Assembly (NCBI GenBank): GCA_035296625.1
Contig: DATHAO010000023.1
Span: forward strand, 1-64,000
Reading direction: 5' to 3'
Length of the DNA stretch: 64,000 nt
Origin: DATCLS01 sp035296625
GTDB lineage: Bacteria > Actinomycetota > Acidimicrobiia > Acidimicrobiales > VFJN01
In this document: one piece after another, positions 36,251-44,922 of the stretch
Layout: each line of letters opens with the position of its first letter
Numbering within the stretch: position 1 is the first letter of the stretch
Program-made: the position numbers and the translations under genes
The notes under the pieces: generated by a model
Seen by the model: only the letters and a program-made list of their open reading frames with translations
Told to the model about the DNA's origin: nothing
The model's database searches: none

Positions 36251-37510
36251 GTGCTCGCCGAGATCTTCCGTCCCTGGCGACGGACCGAGACATGGTGGTC
36301 CCTCGTCCACCTGTCCCTCGACGTCTTGCTCGGGACCCTCACCTTCACCGGTGCGATCAGCCTGCTGGCCATCTCGGCCGGCCTCATCATCACGTTCCCG
36401 CTGGCCCTGCCGTTCGTGTGGCTGCTGTTCGCCAGCACGCGAGTCGCCGCCCACCTCCAGCGGTCCCGCTTCGCCGCCCTGCTCGGCGAGGTGATCGACG
36501 ACCCCGTCCCGCCGCTGCGGGCGACGGGCTGGTGGTCGCGCCTCGTCGAGCGGGCGCGGAGCAAGCCCCGCTGGCGCGAGATCGCCTACATGGTGGTCGC
36601 GCTGCCCGTCGGCATCGTGACCTCGGTGGCCGCGGCCGCGGCCTGGTGCGGGTCGGTCGCGCTGTTCCTCCTGCCGCTCTACGTCGACGCCCTGCCCGGC
36701 GACACCGCCAAGTTCGGCATGTTCGAGGTCGGCCAGGGACCGGCGGCGCTGGCCGCCGCGCTCGTGGGCCTCTCCGGCCTGGCGGTCGCCGCCCCGTGGC
36801 TCACGCTCGGCCTGGCCCGGATGGACGTGGCCGTGGCCCGCCCGCTGCTCGGCCCCCGCCCTCGCGACGTGCTGGGGGAGCGGGTCACGGCGCTCGAGTC
36901 GAGCAGGGCGGCCGCCGTCGACAGCGCCGAGGCCGAGCGCCGCCGCATCGAGCGGGACCTCCACGACGGCGCCCAGCAGCGGCTCGTGTCGCTCGCCATG
37001 GGCCTCGGCGCCGCTCGTCAGCGCCTCGACGACGACCCCGAGGGCGGCCGCCGGCTGGTGGCCGAGGCCCACGAGGACGCCAAGGCCGCGCTGCGCGAGA
37101 TCCGCGATCTGGTGCGGGGCATCCACCCCGTGATCCTCGAGGACCGGGGGCTCGACGCCGCACTGTCCGCGGTCGTGGCCCGCTCCCCGGTGCCGGTCAC
37201 CCTCGAGATCGACGTCGCCGAGCGCCCGTCGCCGGCCGTCGAGAGCGCGGCCTACTTCGTGGTGGCCGAGGCGCTCACCAACGTGGCCCGCCACGCCGAC
37301 GCCACGAGGGCCACCGTGGCCATCGTGCGGGCCGGCGACCGGTTGATCGTCGAGGTGCACGACGACGGCCGGGGCGGCGCCGACGTGGCCGCCGGCACAG
37401 GCCTCGCCGGGTTGCGGAGCCGGGTGACCGGGTTTGGCGGCACGATGCGCCTCGTGAGTCCCCAGGGAGGACCGACGACGTTGCTGGTGGAGCTCCCATG
37501 CGGATCGTGA
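36251..37510 (+). CDS. NarL-type sensor histidine kinase with four-helix membrane sensor (module 1)
   Basis: The 419-residue protein has four hydrophobic segments (about 25-60 as two, 112-142, 166-188) in a putative actinobacterial sensor domain with very short outside loops. A DesK/NarX-type HisKA_3 box RRIERDLHDGAQQRLVSLAMGLG (His238) and a small ATPase with EALTNVARHADATRATVA and DDGRGGADVAAGTGLAGLRSRV follow. It should phosphorylate the regulator encoded 13 bases within its 3' end. GTG 36242 is an alternative start, but it overlaps the TACCGT -10 element. Confidence 0.9.
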   Translation: MLAEIFRPWRRTETWWSLVHLSLDVLLGTLTFTGAISLLAISAGLIITFPLALPFVWLLFASTRVAAHLQRSRFAALLGEVIDDPVPPLRATGWWSRLVERARSKPRWREIAYMVVALPVGIVTSVAAAAAWCGSVALFLLPLYVDALPGDTAKFGMFEVGQGPAALAAALVGLSGLAVAAPWLTLGLARMDVAVARPLLGPRPRDVLGERVTALESSRAAAVDSAEAERRRIERDLHDGAQQRLVSLAMGLGAARQRLDDDPEGGRRLVAEAHEDAKAALREIRDLVRGIHPVILEDRGLDAALSAVVARSPVPVTLEIDVAERPSPAVESAAYFVVAEALTNVARHADATRATVAIVRAGDRLIVEVHDDGRGGADVAAGTGLAGLRSRVTGFGGTMRLVSPQGGPTTLLVELPCGS

Positions 37511-38142
37511 TCGCGGAGGACTCGGTCCTGCTCCGAGCCGGGCTGACCGGCCTGCTGATCGACGCCGGCGAGGAGGTGGTCGCCACCGTCGGCGACGCCG
37601 ACGCGCTGCTCGACGTCGTCGAGCGCCACCGGCCCGACCTGGCCGTGGTCGACGTGCGCATGCCGCCCACCCACACCGACGACGGCCTGCGCGCTGCGCT
37701 CGCCGTGCGGGCCCGCTGGCCCGAGGTCGGCATCCTCGTGCTGTCGCAGTACGTCGAGGAGACCTACGCCACCGAGCTGCTGGCCTCGGACACGGCCGGG
37801 CTGGGTTACCTGCTGAAGGACCGCATCGCAGACGTCGCCGAGTTCATGGAGGCGGTCCGCCGGGTGGGTGGTGGCGGCACGGCCCTCGACCCCGAGGTCG
37901 TCGCCCAGCTGCTGGCCCGCACCCGACGCCGCGACCCGCTCGCGCAGCTGTCGCCCCGCGAGCGCCAGGTGCTCGGGTTGATGGCCGAGGGCAGGTCGAA
38001 CGGCGCCATCGCCGACGAGCTCGTCGTGTCGGCCGGCGCCGTCGAGAAGCACATCAGCAACATCTTCACCAAGCTCGACCTGCCACCCGGCGAGCACGGG
38101 CACCGCCGCGTGCTCGCCGTCCTGCGCTGGCTGGAGAGCTGA
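37498..38142 (+). CDS. NarL/LuxR-family response regulator (module 1)
   Basis: The 214-residue protein has MRIVIAEDSVLLRAGLTGLL, acceptor Asp52 in LAVVDVRMPPTHTDDGL, LLKDRIADVAEF and a LuxR-type helix-turn-helix, LSPRERQVLGLMAEGRSNGAIADELVVSAGAVEKHISNIFTKLDL. It overlaps the kinase gene by 13 bases. It is the best candidate to bind the GTGGGG-N4-CCCCAC repeats at 36175 and 39083. Its recognition helix differs from that of the module 2 regulator. Confidence 0.92.
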   Translation: MRIVIAEDSVLLRAGLTGLLIDAGEEVVATVGDADALLDVVERHRPDLAVVDVRMPPTHTDDGLRAALAVRARWPEVGILVLSQYVEETYATELLASDTAGLGYLLKDRIADVAEFMEAVRRVGGGGTALDPEVVAQLLARTRRRDPLAQLSPRERQVLGLMAEGRSNGAIADELVVSAGAVEKHISNIFTKLDLPPGEHGHRRVLAVLRWLES

Positions 38143-38160
38143 GCGATTCCGAGGATCACG

Positions 38161-38976
38161 ATGCCAAGGCTGCCGACCCACACCCCGTCGCCCGACCGCC
38201 CCACCCTCACGCCCGGGCTCCGCCGCCTGTGGCGGGTCGGGGGCAGCGTGGTCACCGGCCTGCTGCTCCTCTACGGCACCGCCCAGGTGGCCGGGGCCCT
38301 CGCGCACGAGGAGGAGACGGTCGTCACCCGCTACGACGCCGCCGGCATCTCGCGGCTCGAGGTCCACAACGACACCGGTCGCGTCCGCGTGCTCGGTGCC
38401 GACGCCGACGAGATCGTGGTCACCGCCGAGGTGAGCGAGGGCCTGCGGCCCACCGGGCACCACGAAGAGGTGGACGGCGACACGCTCGAGGTGCGGGGCA
38501 GCTGCCCCGTGCTCTTCTCCGAGTGGTGCGGCGTCGAGTACACGATCGAGGTGCCGGCCGACCTCAACGTCGTGGTGCGGGGCGACACGACCCTCACGGC
38601 GAGCGATCTGGCCGGCGACGTCGACCTGAGCACCGACAACGGACGGATCGAGGCGGCGCGGGTCACCGGCGACCTGCGCATGGAGTCCGACAACGGCCGG
38701 GTCGTGGGCACCGACCTGACGTCCGGCGGCGTCGACGCCGGCACGAGCAACGGCCGGGTCGAACTGTCCTTCACCGAGCCGCCCCGGGCGGTGACCGCCA
38801 CGTCCGACAACGGCAGCATCGAGGTCGTCGTGCCCGAGGAGCCCGACGTCCCCTACCGGGTCGACGCCGACAGCGACAACGGCTCGGTGTCCACCCTCGT
38901 CGACACCGACCGGGACAGCCAGCGCACGATCACCGCCCTCACGGACAACGGCAGCGTCACCATCCGCCACCCCTGA
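38161..38976 (+). CDS. Membrane-anchored DUF4097 beta-repeat protein (module 1)
   Basis: The 271-residue protein has one N-terminal membrane anchor (LWRVGGSVVTGLLLLYGTAQVAGAL) followed by an external DUF4097-like beta-helix with recurrent DNGR/DNGS turns (STDNGRIEAARV, ESDNGRVVGTD, TSNGRVELSF, TSDNGSIEVVV, DSDNGSVSTLV, LTDNGSVTIRHP). It begins 18 bases after the regulator and is probably co-transcribed. In other two-component loci such proteins modulate the kinase from outside, as LiaF/LiaG-like proteins do; that role here is inference. Confidence 0.85.
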   Translation: MPRLPTHTPSPDRPTLTPGLRRLWRVGGSVVTGLLLLYGTAQVAGALAHEEETVVTRYDAAGISRLEVHNDTGRVRVLGADADEIVVTAEVSEGLRPTGHHEEVDGDTLEVRGSCPVLFSEWCGVEYTIEVPADLNVVVRGDTTLTASDLAGDVDLSTDNGRIEAARVTGDLRMESDNGRVVGTDLTSGGVDAGTSNGRVELSFTEPPRAVTATSDNGSIEVVVPEEPDVPYRVDADSDNGSVSTLVDTDRDSQRTITALTDNGSVTIRHP

Positions 38977-38997
38977 GAAGGGCGCCACCGTTGCTCC

Positions 38998-39022
38998 GCC
39001 GCCCGGGTGCGCCCCGGGCGGC
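38998..39022 (+). terminator. Hairpin terminator after module 1 kinase operon
   Basis: Perfect 10-bp arms GCCGCCCGGG/CCCGGGCGGC flank a 5-base loop, 21 bases after the DUF4097 stop. There is no T-tract, as is usual in high-GC actinobacteria. It separates the kinase operon from the transporter operon. Confidence 0.6.
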
Positions 39023-39082
39023 GCCGGCGCGCCCGGCCACGGGCGGTCCGCGGTGGCCCCGAGGGTGAGCCCCCCGACCCGA

Positions 39083-39098
39083 GTGGGGTAGGCCCCAC
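39083..39098. promoter_or_regulatory. Module 1 operator: GTGGGG-N4-CCCCAC, upstream of transporter
   Basis: Perfect 6-bp arms flank TAGG. Its centre (39090.5) is 67.5 bp upstream of ATG 39158, identical in geometry to the site at 36175. Confidence 0.7.
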
Positions 39099-39157
39099 CC
39101 GGCAGACGCTTGCTGGCTCCATTTCGCCGGGACCGCCTGGTCATCACACTGCGATCC

Positions 39158-39943
39158 ATGTCTGCGAACTACGTGATGACCACGCTGGCACCGTCCCCCC
39201 CGACTGTCGGCACCGGGCCCCGGATCGCCGTGCGGGCCGAGTCGGCCACCAAGGTCTACGGGCACGGCGAAGCCGCCGTGCGGGCCCTCGACGACGTCTC
39301 GATCGCCCTCCCGGCCGGGCGGTTCACCGCCATCATGGGCCCCTCGGGATCGGGCAAGTCGACGCTCATGCACTGCATGGCCGGCCTCGACGACCTGACC
39401 TCGGGCCGGGTGTACATCGGCGACGAGGACCTCTCCCGGCTGCGCGACAAGCGCCTCACCCGCCTGCGGCGCGATCGGGTCGGCTTCATCTTCCAGTCGT
39501 TCAACCTGATCCCCACGCTGACCGCCGCCGAGAACATCACGCTGCCCCTCGACCTGGCCGGCCGCTCACCCGAAGCCGGGTGGCTCGACTCGGTGGTCGA
39601 CACGGTGGGCCTGCGGAACCGCCTGCGGCACCGCCCCTCCGAGCTGTCGGGCGGCCAGCAGCAGCGCGTCGCCGTGGCCCGGGCGCTGGTCAGCCGGCCC
39701 GAGGTGATCTTCGCCGACGAGCCCACCGGCAACCTCGATTCCCGCAGCGGAGCCGAGATCCTCGCGTTCATGCGCCGGGCCGTCGACGACCTCGGCCAGA
39801 CGATCGTGATGGTGACCCACGACCCGGTGGCCGCGGGCTACGCCGACGCCGTCGTGTTCCTCGCCGACGGGCGCATCGTCGACGGGATGGAGGCCCCGAC
39901 CGCCGCCCGCGTGCTCGAGCGCCTGAAGGCCTTCGGGAGCTGA
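39158..39943 (+). CDS. ABC transporter ATPase, MacB/LolD-like (module 1)
   Basis: The 261-residue ATPase has Walker A GPSGSGKSTLMHCMAGLDDLTSG, Q-loop FIFQSFNLIPTLTAAENI, signature LSGGQQQRVAVARAL, Walker B VIFADEPTGNLDSRSG and the H-loop MVTHDP. This is the MacB/LolD/BceA class that works with FtsX-type permeases, usually for peptide or lipid export or resistance rather than import. ATG 39158 has CACACT 7 bases before it and is probably leaderless; ATG 39176 is an alternative. Confidence 0.94.
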   Translation: MSANYVMTTLAPSPPTVGTGPRIAVRAESATKVYGHGEAAVRALDDVSIALPAGRFTAIMGPSGSGKSTLMHCMAGLDDLTSGRVYIGDEDLSRLRDKRLTRLRRDRVGFIFQSFNLIPTLTAAENITLPLDLAGRSPEAGWLDSVVDTVGLRNRLRHRPSELSGGQQQRVAVARALVSRPEVIFADEPTGNLDSRSGAEILAFMRRAVDDLGQTIVMVTHDPVAAGYADAVVFLADGRIVDGMEAPTAARVLERLKAFGS

Positions 39944-39948
39944 TCACG

Positions 39949-42480
39949 ATGCTGCGCACCACGCTCAAGAGCATCGGCGCCCACAAGCGGCGCCTCCTGT
40001 CCACCTGCACCGCCGTGCTGTTCGGCGTGGCGTTCCTCTCCGGCACCCTCGTGCTGGGCGCCACCATGCGCGACGGCTTCGCCAACGCCTTCGAGGAGGC
40101 CAACGCCGGCACCGACACCGTCGTCCGCAGCGCCACCGAGGTGGGTGAGGGCGACTTCACCGAGCGGGGGCGGCTCGAGGCCTCCCTCGTCGACCATGTC
40201 GCCGCCGTCGACGGCGTGGCGACCGCTGTGCCCGTCGTCGAGGGCACCGGCCAGATCGTCGGGTCCGACGGCGACCCGATCGGCGGAAACGGGCCGCCCA
40301 CGATGGCCGGCGGTTGGATCACCGACTCCGACCTCAACCCGTGGGACATCGACGAGGGCCGCGCCCCCGAGGCCCCGGGCGAGGTCGTGATCGACAAGGC
40401 GTCGGCCGAGGACGGCGACCTGGCCGTGGGCGATGCGACCACGATCCGCACGCCCGAGCCGGTCGACGCGACGGTCGTGGGCCTCGCCACCTTCGGCGAC
40501 GCCGACAGCATGGGCGGGCCGACCTACGCGGCGTTCACCACGGCCTATGCCCAGCAGGTGCTCCTGCCCGACCCCGGGCAGATCAGCAAGGTGCTGGTGG
40601 CCGGCGACGGCAGCCTGACCGAGGACCAGCTCGCCGCGCGGTTGGCCGAGGACCTGCCCGACGGGGTCGAGACGCTGACCGGCGCCGAGCTCACACGCGA
40701 GCAGCGCGACGCCATCGAGAGCGACTTCCTGGGCTTCCTCGAGAACTTCCTCCTCGTGTTCGCCGGCATCGCCCTGGTGGTGGCCACGTTCAGCATCTAC
40801 AACACGTTCTCGATCCTCGTCGCGCAGCGGACCCGCGAGTCCGCGCTGCTGCGGGCGCTCGGGGCCTCGCGCCGCCAGGTCGTGACCTCGGTCGTCGTCG
40901 AGGCGCTGCTTGTGGGCGTGATCGCCTCGGCCCTGGGCATCGCCGCCGGCGTGGGCCTCGCCGTGGGCCTGCTGGCGCTCGCCGAGGCGTCGTTCGGCCT
41001 GATGTCCACCCCTCTCGTCGTGGGGGCGACGCCGATCGTCGCCGGCCTGGCCGTGGGCGTCATCGTGACGCTCGTCGCATCGATCGCCCCGGCGGTCAAG
41101 GCCTCACGGGTCGCACCGCTCGCCGCCCTGCGCGACGTCGCCATCGACACGTCGGGCTCGTCCCGGATCCGGGCAGGGTTCGGCGCGCTGGCCACGCTCG
41201 GCGGCGGAACGCTCACGATCGTCGGCACGGCCGGCGACGGCTCGATCGCGCTCGCGGGCATCGGAGCCCTCGTCACGCTGGTCGGCGTCGTGCTGCTCGG
41301 CCCGGTCGTGGCCCGGCCGGCCGCCGCCGTGCTCGGAAGTCCGCTGACCGCCCGCCGCCGGATGGCGGGCAAGCTGGCCCGCCAGAACGCCATGCGGAAC
41401 CCCCGGCGCACCGCGGGCACCGCCTCGGCGCTCATGGTCGGTGTGGCCGTCGTGACGCTGTTCACCGTGGTCGGGGCCTCGATCAAGCAGTCGATCGACG
41501 ACACCGTGTCCGAGCAGTTCGCGGGCGACCTGGTCATGGTGACGACCGACTTCAGCGGCTCGGGCATGAGCCCCGAGCTGGCCAACACGATCGGTGAGCT
41601 GCCCGAGGTCGACACCGCGGTCGGCATCGCCAACGCCCCCGTGCGCGTCGGTGACACCGACTACGCCGCGAGCGCCGTCGACCCGCGGCAGCTCGGCGCC
41701 CTGCTCGACCTCGGGACCACGGCGGGGTCGTTCGACGACATCGGCGCGGATCAGATCGCCCTTCAGGACGACTGGGCCGCCGACCGGGGCTACACCGTCG
41801 GCGAGCCGGTGCCCGTCACGTTCGCCGACGGGGTCACCGAGCAGCTGGTGCTCGGCGTCACCTACGACTCGGAGCAGCTCATGGGCGACGTCATCGTGCC
41901 CCGGGCGGCCTGGGCCCCGCACGCCGGCCAGCCCACCGACATGGTGGTGGCGATCGCGCTGGCCGACGGCGTGTCGACCGCCGACGGCGAGGCGGCGATC
42001 CAGCCGATCGCCGACCGTTTCGGCGGCCCCGACGTGCAGGACCGCGGCGAGTACGTCGACTCGGTGGCCGGCCAGGTCGACCAGTTGCTGATCATCGTCT
42101 ACGTCCTGCTGCTGCTGGCGATCGTCATCGCCCTGATGGGCATCGCCAACACGCTGTCGCTGTCGATCCACGAGCGGACCCGCGAGCTGGGCCTGCTGCG
42201 GGCGGTGGGCCAGTCCCGTCGCCAGGTGCGGGCAATGGTGCGGGGCGAGGCGGCCGTCGTGTCGCTGTTCGGCACGGTGGGCGGCGTCGCCCTGGGGTCG
42301 TTCCTCGGCTGGGCGCTGGTCATGGCGCTCGCCGACGAGGATCTCGGGGCCTTCGCCCTGCCGGTCGGCCAGCTCGGCGTTGTCCTCGCGCTCGGAGCGC
42401 TCGTCGGCGTCGTCGCCGCCCTGCGCCCGGCCCGGCGGGCATCCCGGCTCGACGTCCTGCAGGCGATCGCCACCGAGTAG
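39949..42480 (+). CDS. FtsX/MacB-like ABC permease (module 1)
   Basis: The 843-residue protein has an N-terminal membrane helix (about 15-37), a large extracellular domain, three helices with the FtsX core (VATFSIYNTFSILVAQRTRESALLRALGASRRQV), further helices around 355-450, a second extracellular domain and a final FtsX core (IALMGIANTLSLSIHERTRELGLLRAVGQSRRQVRAM). It starts 5 bases after the ATPase stop, with GGGAG before ATG. It is a full-length duplicate-type permease, so one chain may make both halves of the channel. The module 2 permease is its paralogue. Confidence 0.93.
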   Translation: MLRTTLKSIGAHKRRLLSTCTAVLFGVAFLSGTLVLGATMRDGFANAFEEANAGTDTVVRSATEVGEGDFTERGRLEASLVDHVAAVDGVATAVPVVEGTGQIVGSDGDPIGGNGPPTMAGGWITDSDLNPWDIDEGRAPEAPGEVVIDKASAEDGDLAVGDATTIRTPEPVDATVVGLATFGDADSMGGPTYAAFTTAYAQQVLLPDPGQISKVLVAGDGSLTEDQLAARLAEDLPDGVETLTGAELTREQRDAIESDFLGFLENFLLVFAGIALVVATFSIYNTFSILVAQRTRESALLRALGASRRQVVTSVVVEALLVGVIASALGIAAGVGLAVGLLALAEASFGLMSTPLVVGATPIVAGLAVGVIVTLVASIAPAVKASRVAPLAALRDVAIDTSGSSRIRAGFGALATLGGGTLTIVGTAGDGSIALAGIGALVTLVGVVLLGPVVARPAAAVLGSPLTARRRMAGKLARQNAMRNPRRTAGTASALMVGVAVVTLFTVVGASIKQSIDDTVSEQFAGDLVMVTTDFSGSGMSPELANTIGELPEVDTAVGIANAPVRVGDTDYAASAVDPRQLGALLDLGTTAGSFDDIGADQIALQDDWAADRGYTVGEPVPVTFADGVTEQLVLGVTYDSEQLMGDVIVPRAAWAPHAGQPTDMVVAIALADGVSTADGEAAIQPIADRFGGPDVQDRGEYVDSVAGQVDQLLIIVYVLLLLAIVIALMGIANTLSLSIHERTRELGLLRAVGQSRRQVRAMVRGEAAVVSLFGTVGGVALGSFLGWALVMALADEDLGAFALPVGQLGVVLALGALVGVVAALRPARRASRLDVLQAIATE

Positions 42481-42591
42481 CCCTCCGGGGACGTTGTGCC
42501 GAACGTGAGCCCTGGCCCACGTCACGCACGACATTCCCCGGGCCGCCGGCGCGCGCCCCGCGGGTCGCCGGCGGCCGGTCGGCCACCGGTC

Positions 42592-42621
42592 GGGCGCCGT
42601 CCCGCGACGGGACGGGCGCCC
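42592..42621. terminator. Hairpin between convergent genes
   Basis: GGGCGCCGTCCCG pairs with CGGGACGGGCGCCC around a CGA loop with one bulged G. It lies between the permease and the convergent DUF2207 gene and is one of two hairpins there. Confidence 0.55.
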
Positions 42622-42647
42622 GCCTTCGCAGGCAGCCGGTGGCCGCG

Positions 42648-42679
42648 CCGGTCCCCGGGTTCCGCCCCCCGGGGACCGG
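42648..42679. terminator. Bidirectional hairpin terminator
   Basis: Perfect 12-bp arms CCGGTCCCCGGG/CCCGGGGACCGG flank an 8-base loop. It is the strongest hairpin in the 294-bp convergent gap and marks the border between modules 1 and 2. Confidence 0.6.
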
Positions 42680-42774
42680 CTCGCGTCCGGGCTCCGGTGG
42701 CGGCCGGGGACGGGCTCGGCGGTCCAGCTTGGGTCCTGCCTCGGCGCTGCGGTGGCCGGGACGGGCCGCTGCTC

Positions 42775-44715
42775 CTACCAGCTCCCGCCGCCGCCACCGC
42801 CGGCGCCGCCGCCCACGGAGCCGCCGCCGAACCCGCCAACGCCGCTCGAGGACGACGGGGCGGTGGCGGCCGAGACCGTGGAGGCCAGCAGCGCCGGCCC
42901 CAAGTACGCGTAGGACAGGCCCGCGTCGCTCGGGATGTTCGTGGCCATGCGCACGGCGTTCGCCCAGCGGTCGATCTCGCCGAGAGCCAGCGCCCACGCC
43001 GTGTACTCGCGCAGCACGCCCCGCCGGGCGGCCTCCTCGGCGTGGTACGCCTCGGACCCGGCCAGGAACCGGCGGAAGGACTCGACCCGCAACCACAGGC
43101 CGGAACCCGCGGGCGTGCGCACCCGCAGCTCCCAACCCCGGACGAGGCAGGCAAGACCGGCACCGGCGACCACCGCCCCGACGAGCACGAGGGCCAGCCA
43201 GGGCGCGCCGAGCATGCTGGCGGCGAACGCGCCGCCAAGGACCATCAGCTCGCCGACCACGCACCCCACGCCGCCGAGCACCCGCACCGCGATGCGGCGG
43301 CGGTCGGCGGCGTCGTCCCAAAGGCCGCTGTGCCGGCGCCACTCCTCGAGATCCTGGCCGAGCCGCGTCCATCCGGTGCTGAAGCGTCTGTCGTACGTCC
43401 CGAGCGAGATGTGGTCGCGTCCGCCGAACGCGGCGTCGAGCACGGGCTGCGCCTCGGCGTCGCCCGGACCGGTGCGGCGCAGGCCGGTGGCCCTATCGCC
43501 CTCCTCCTCGATGTCGACCGCGCCGTCGATGGCGGCCTGCACGAGCCACGCCACCTTGTGCTCGTTGCGGACCGACTCGGTGAGCAGGATCCCGCCCTGG
43601 GCCGCGGTCAGCTCGGCCGGCGGGGCGAACTCGGTGGTGGCCATCTCGGCCAGGTCCTTCTCGTCGATGCGCATCTCGCCGGCCGGCAGCCACCCGGGCG
43701 GACCGGCGACGGGTGGCCCGATCGCCGAGGGCTGGTACCCCGCCGGCGGCGGGCTACCCGGATGCGGGCTCCCCGGCCGTGGGCTGCTGGGCGGCGGGGG
43801 GAACGGTGGCAGGGGGAACGGCGGGAGGGCTGCCCGGCCGGGCCCCGCGCCGGCCGGGCTCGTCACCGGCGCGGACGCGGCGCTCGACCGCCCGTAACCG
43901 GTGTAGGCGACGTCTGCCGCGCCACCCGACGAGATGCGCTCGCGCCCCGCCCGGCGGACCAGGCGCGACGCCGGGAGCGCCGCCGCAACGGTAGCGGCGG
44001 CGGCCAGCGCCGCCGGCGGCCCGAGGCCGGTGCCGTCGTCGCTCGGCCGTTCGGTCGGCGGCTCCGGCAGGCTGGGCGTCGCCGCCAGGTCGCCGCCGGT
44101 CCGGGCCTCGATGGACACGCCCTCCCCGGCGTCGAGGTTCTCGACACGGGCCACCAAGTGGCCGGGTTCGACGAGCTCGACGTCGCACGGTGCCGTCGAC
44201 CCGGGCCTGCCCTGACTGCACACCGGGTCCGTGAGGTCGAACGGCGCGGTGACGTGGACCTCGGCCTCGTCGATGTCGACGTCCCACTGGTAGCCGAAGG
44301 TCTCCCAGTCGAGCGTGTTCTCGCGGACGACGCCCGGCAGCAGGTACTCGAGCTCGTAGCGGTGCTTGCCCGACACGGTCGTGTTCGGGTCGCCGATGCG
44401 CAGCCGGGTGCCGTTCGCCTCGCTCGTGACAGCCAGCTGGTCCGGGGCGTCCGCCTCCACCGTGACCGGGGTGTCGACGGGCAGATCGGGGATCTGGCGG
44501 AAGATGCCGTGCTTGTCGGTGGCCCAGCCGAAGTCCCAGTCGATGACCTCGAGGACCTGCGCCGAGCCGTCGGCCCTCACGGCGGCGCGGGTCCAGACCG
44601 CGTCGATCTTCTCGACCTTCCCGGCTGCGGCGCCGATCAGGCCGGAGACGCCGACCACCAGGGCGCCCCCGGCGAGGAGCCCCATGTCCAGCCGTCGCCG
44701 CGTCGTCGTCCGCAT
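42775..44715 (-). CDS. DUF2207-domain membrane protein (module 2 neighbour)
   Basis: The 646-residue protein has an N-terminal membrane segment or signal (LDMGLLAGGALVVGVSGLIGA), an extracellular DUF2207 domain (RADGSAQVLEVIDWDFGWATDKHGIFRQIPDLPV to about 205), a membrane segment (about 230-250), a Pro-rich linker with PPPxP repeats, a cytosolic part with a paired hydrophobic hairpin (about 495-540), and a Gly/Ser tail ending GGGGGGSW. TAGCGT lies 8 bases before the ATG (leaderless type). It is divergent from the module 2 kinase across the operator region. Confidence 0.88.
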   Translation of the reverse strand: MRTTTRRRLDMGLLAGGALVVGVSGLIGAAAGKVEKIDAVWTRAAVRADGSAQVLEVIDWDFGWATDKHGIFRQIPDLPVDTPVTVEADAPDQLAVTSEANGTRLRIGDPNTTVSGKHRYELEYLLPGVVRENTLDWETFGYQWDVDIDEAEVHVTAPFDLTDPVCSQGRPGSTAPCDVELVEPGHLVARVENLDAGEGVSIEARTGGDLAATPSLPEPPTERPSDDGTGLGPPAALAAAATVAAALPASRLVRRAGRERISSGGAADVAYTGYGRSSAASAPVTSPAGAGPGRAALPPFPLPPFPPPPSSPRPGSPHPGSPPPAGYQPSAIGPPVAGPPGWLPAGEMRIDEKDLAEMATTEFAPPAELTAAQGGILLTESVRNEHKVAWLVQAAIDGAVDIEEEGDRATGLRRTGPGDAEAQPVLDAAFGGRDHISLGTYDRRFSTGWTRLGQDLEEWRRHSGLWDDAADRRRIAVRVLGGVGCVVGELMVLGGAFAASMLGAPWLALVLVGAVVAGAGLACLVRGWELRVRTPAGSGLWLRVESFRRFLAGSEAYHAEEAARRGVLREYTAWALALGEIDRWANAVRMATNIPSDAGLSYAYLGPALLASTVSAATAPSSSSGVGGFGGGSVGGGAGGGGGGSW

Positions 44716-44845
44716 CGCCGCGCACGCTACTGCGGGAGGTCGCCAGGGAAGGAGCGGGCGCCTCCTGCCGGGCGCGGCCCCCCAGCCGGTCCCCCGGCGC
44801 ATGCCGGGAGCGGCGCGGGGCGGCCACGGCGGCGGCTGCCGGGGC

Positions 44846-44863
44846 CTACGCCGCGGGGCGTAG
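44846..44863. promoter_or_regulatory. Module 2 operator: CTACGCC-N4-GGCGTAG, upstream of kinase operon
   Basis: Perfect 7-bp arms flank GCGG. Its centre (44854.5) is 68.5 bp upstream of ATG 44923. The same arms with spacer GCCG recur at 46897 before the transporter. Confidence 0.75.
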
Positions 44864-44908
44864 CGGCGGCGTCGCCCGCCGGCCGATGACGGCGGCGGGC
44901 CGGCGCCG

Positions 44909-44914
44909 TACCGT
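44909..44914 (+). promoter_or_regulatory. -10 element TACCGT of the module 2 kinase operon
   Basis: TACCGT ends 8 bases before ATG 44923 with no ribosome site, the same hexamer as in module 1. Confidence 0.5.
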
Positions 44915-44922
44915 CGCTGGTG

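Noticed and set aside
35899..38142. 747-codon + strand frame running through the module 1 kinase region
   Set aside because: Only its last part (from 37498) is the response regulator; the upstream part overlaps the kinase in another frame and is Arg/Pro-rich shadow sequence.
42481..42774. Possible small gene in the convergent gap
   Set aside because: The sequence is filled by two strong hairpins, and frames are Arg/Pro-rich.
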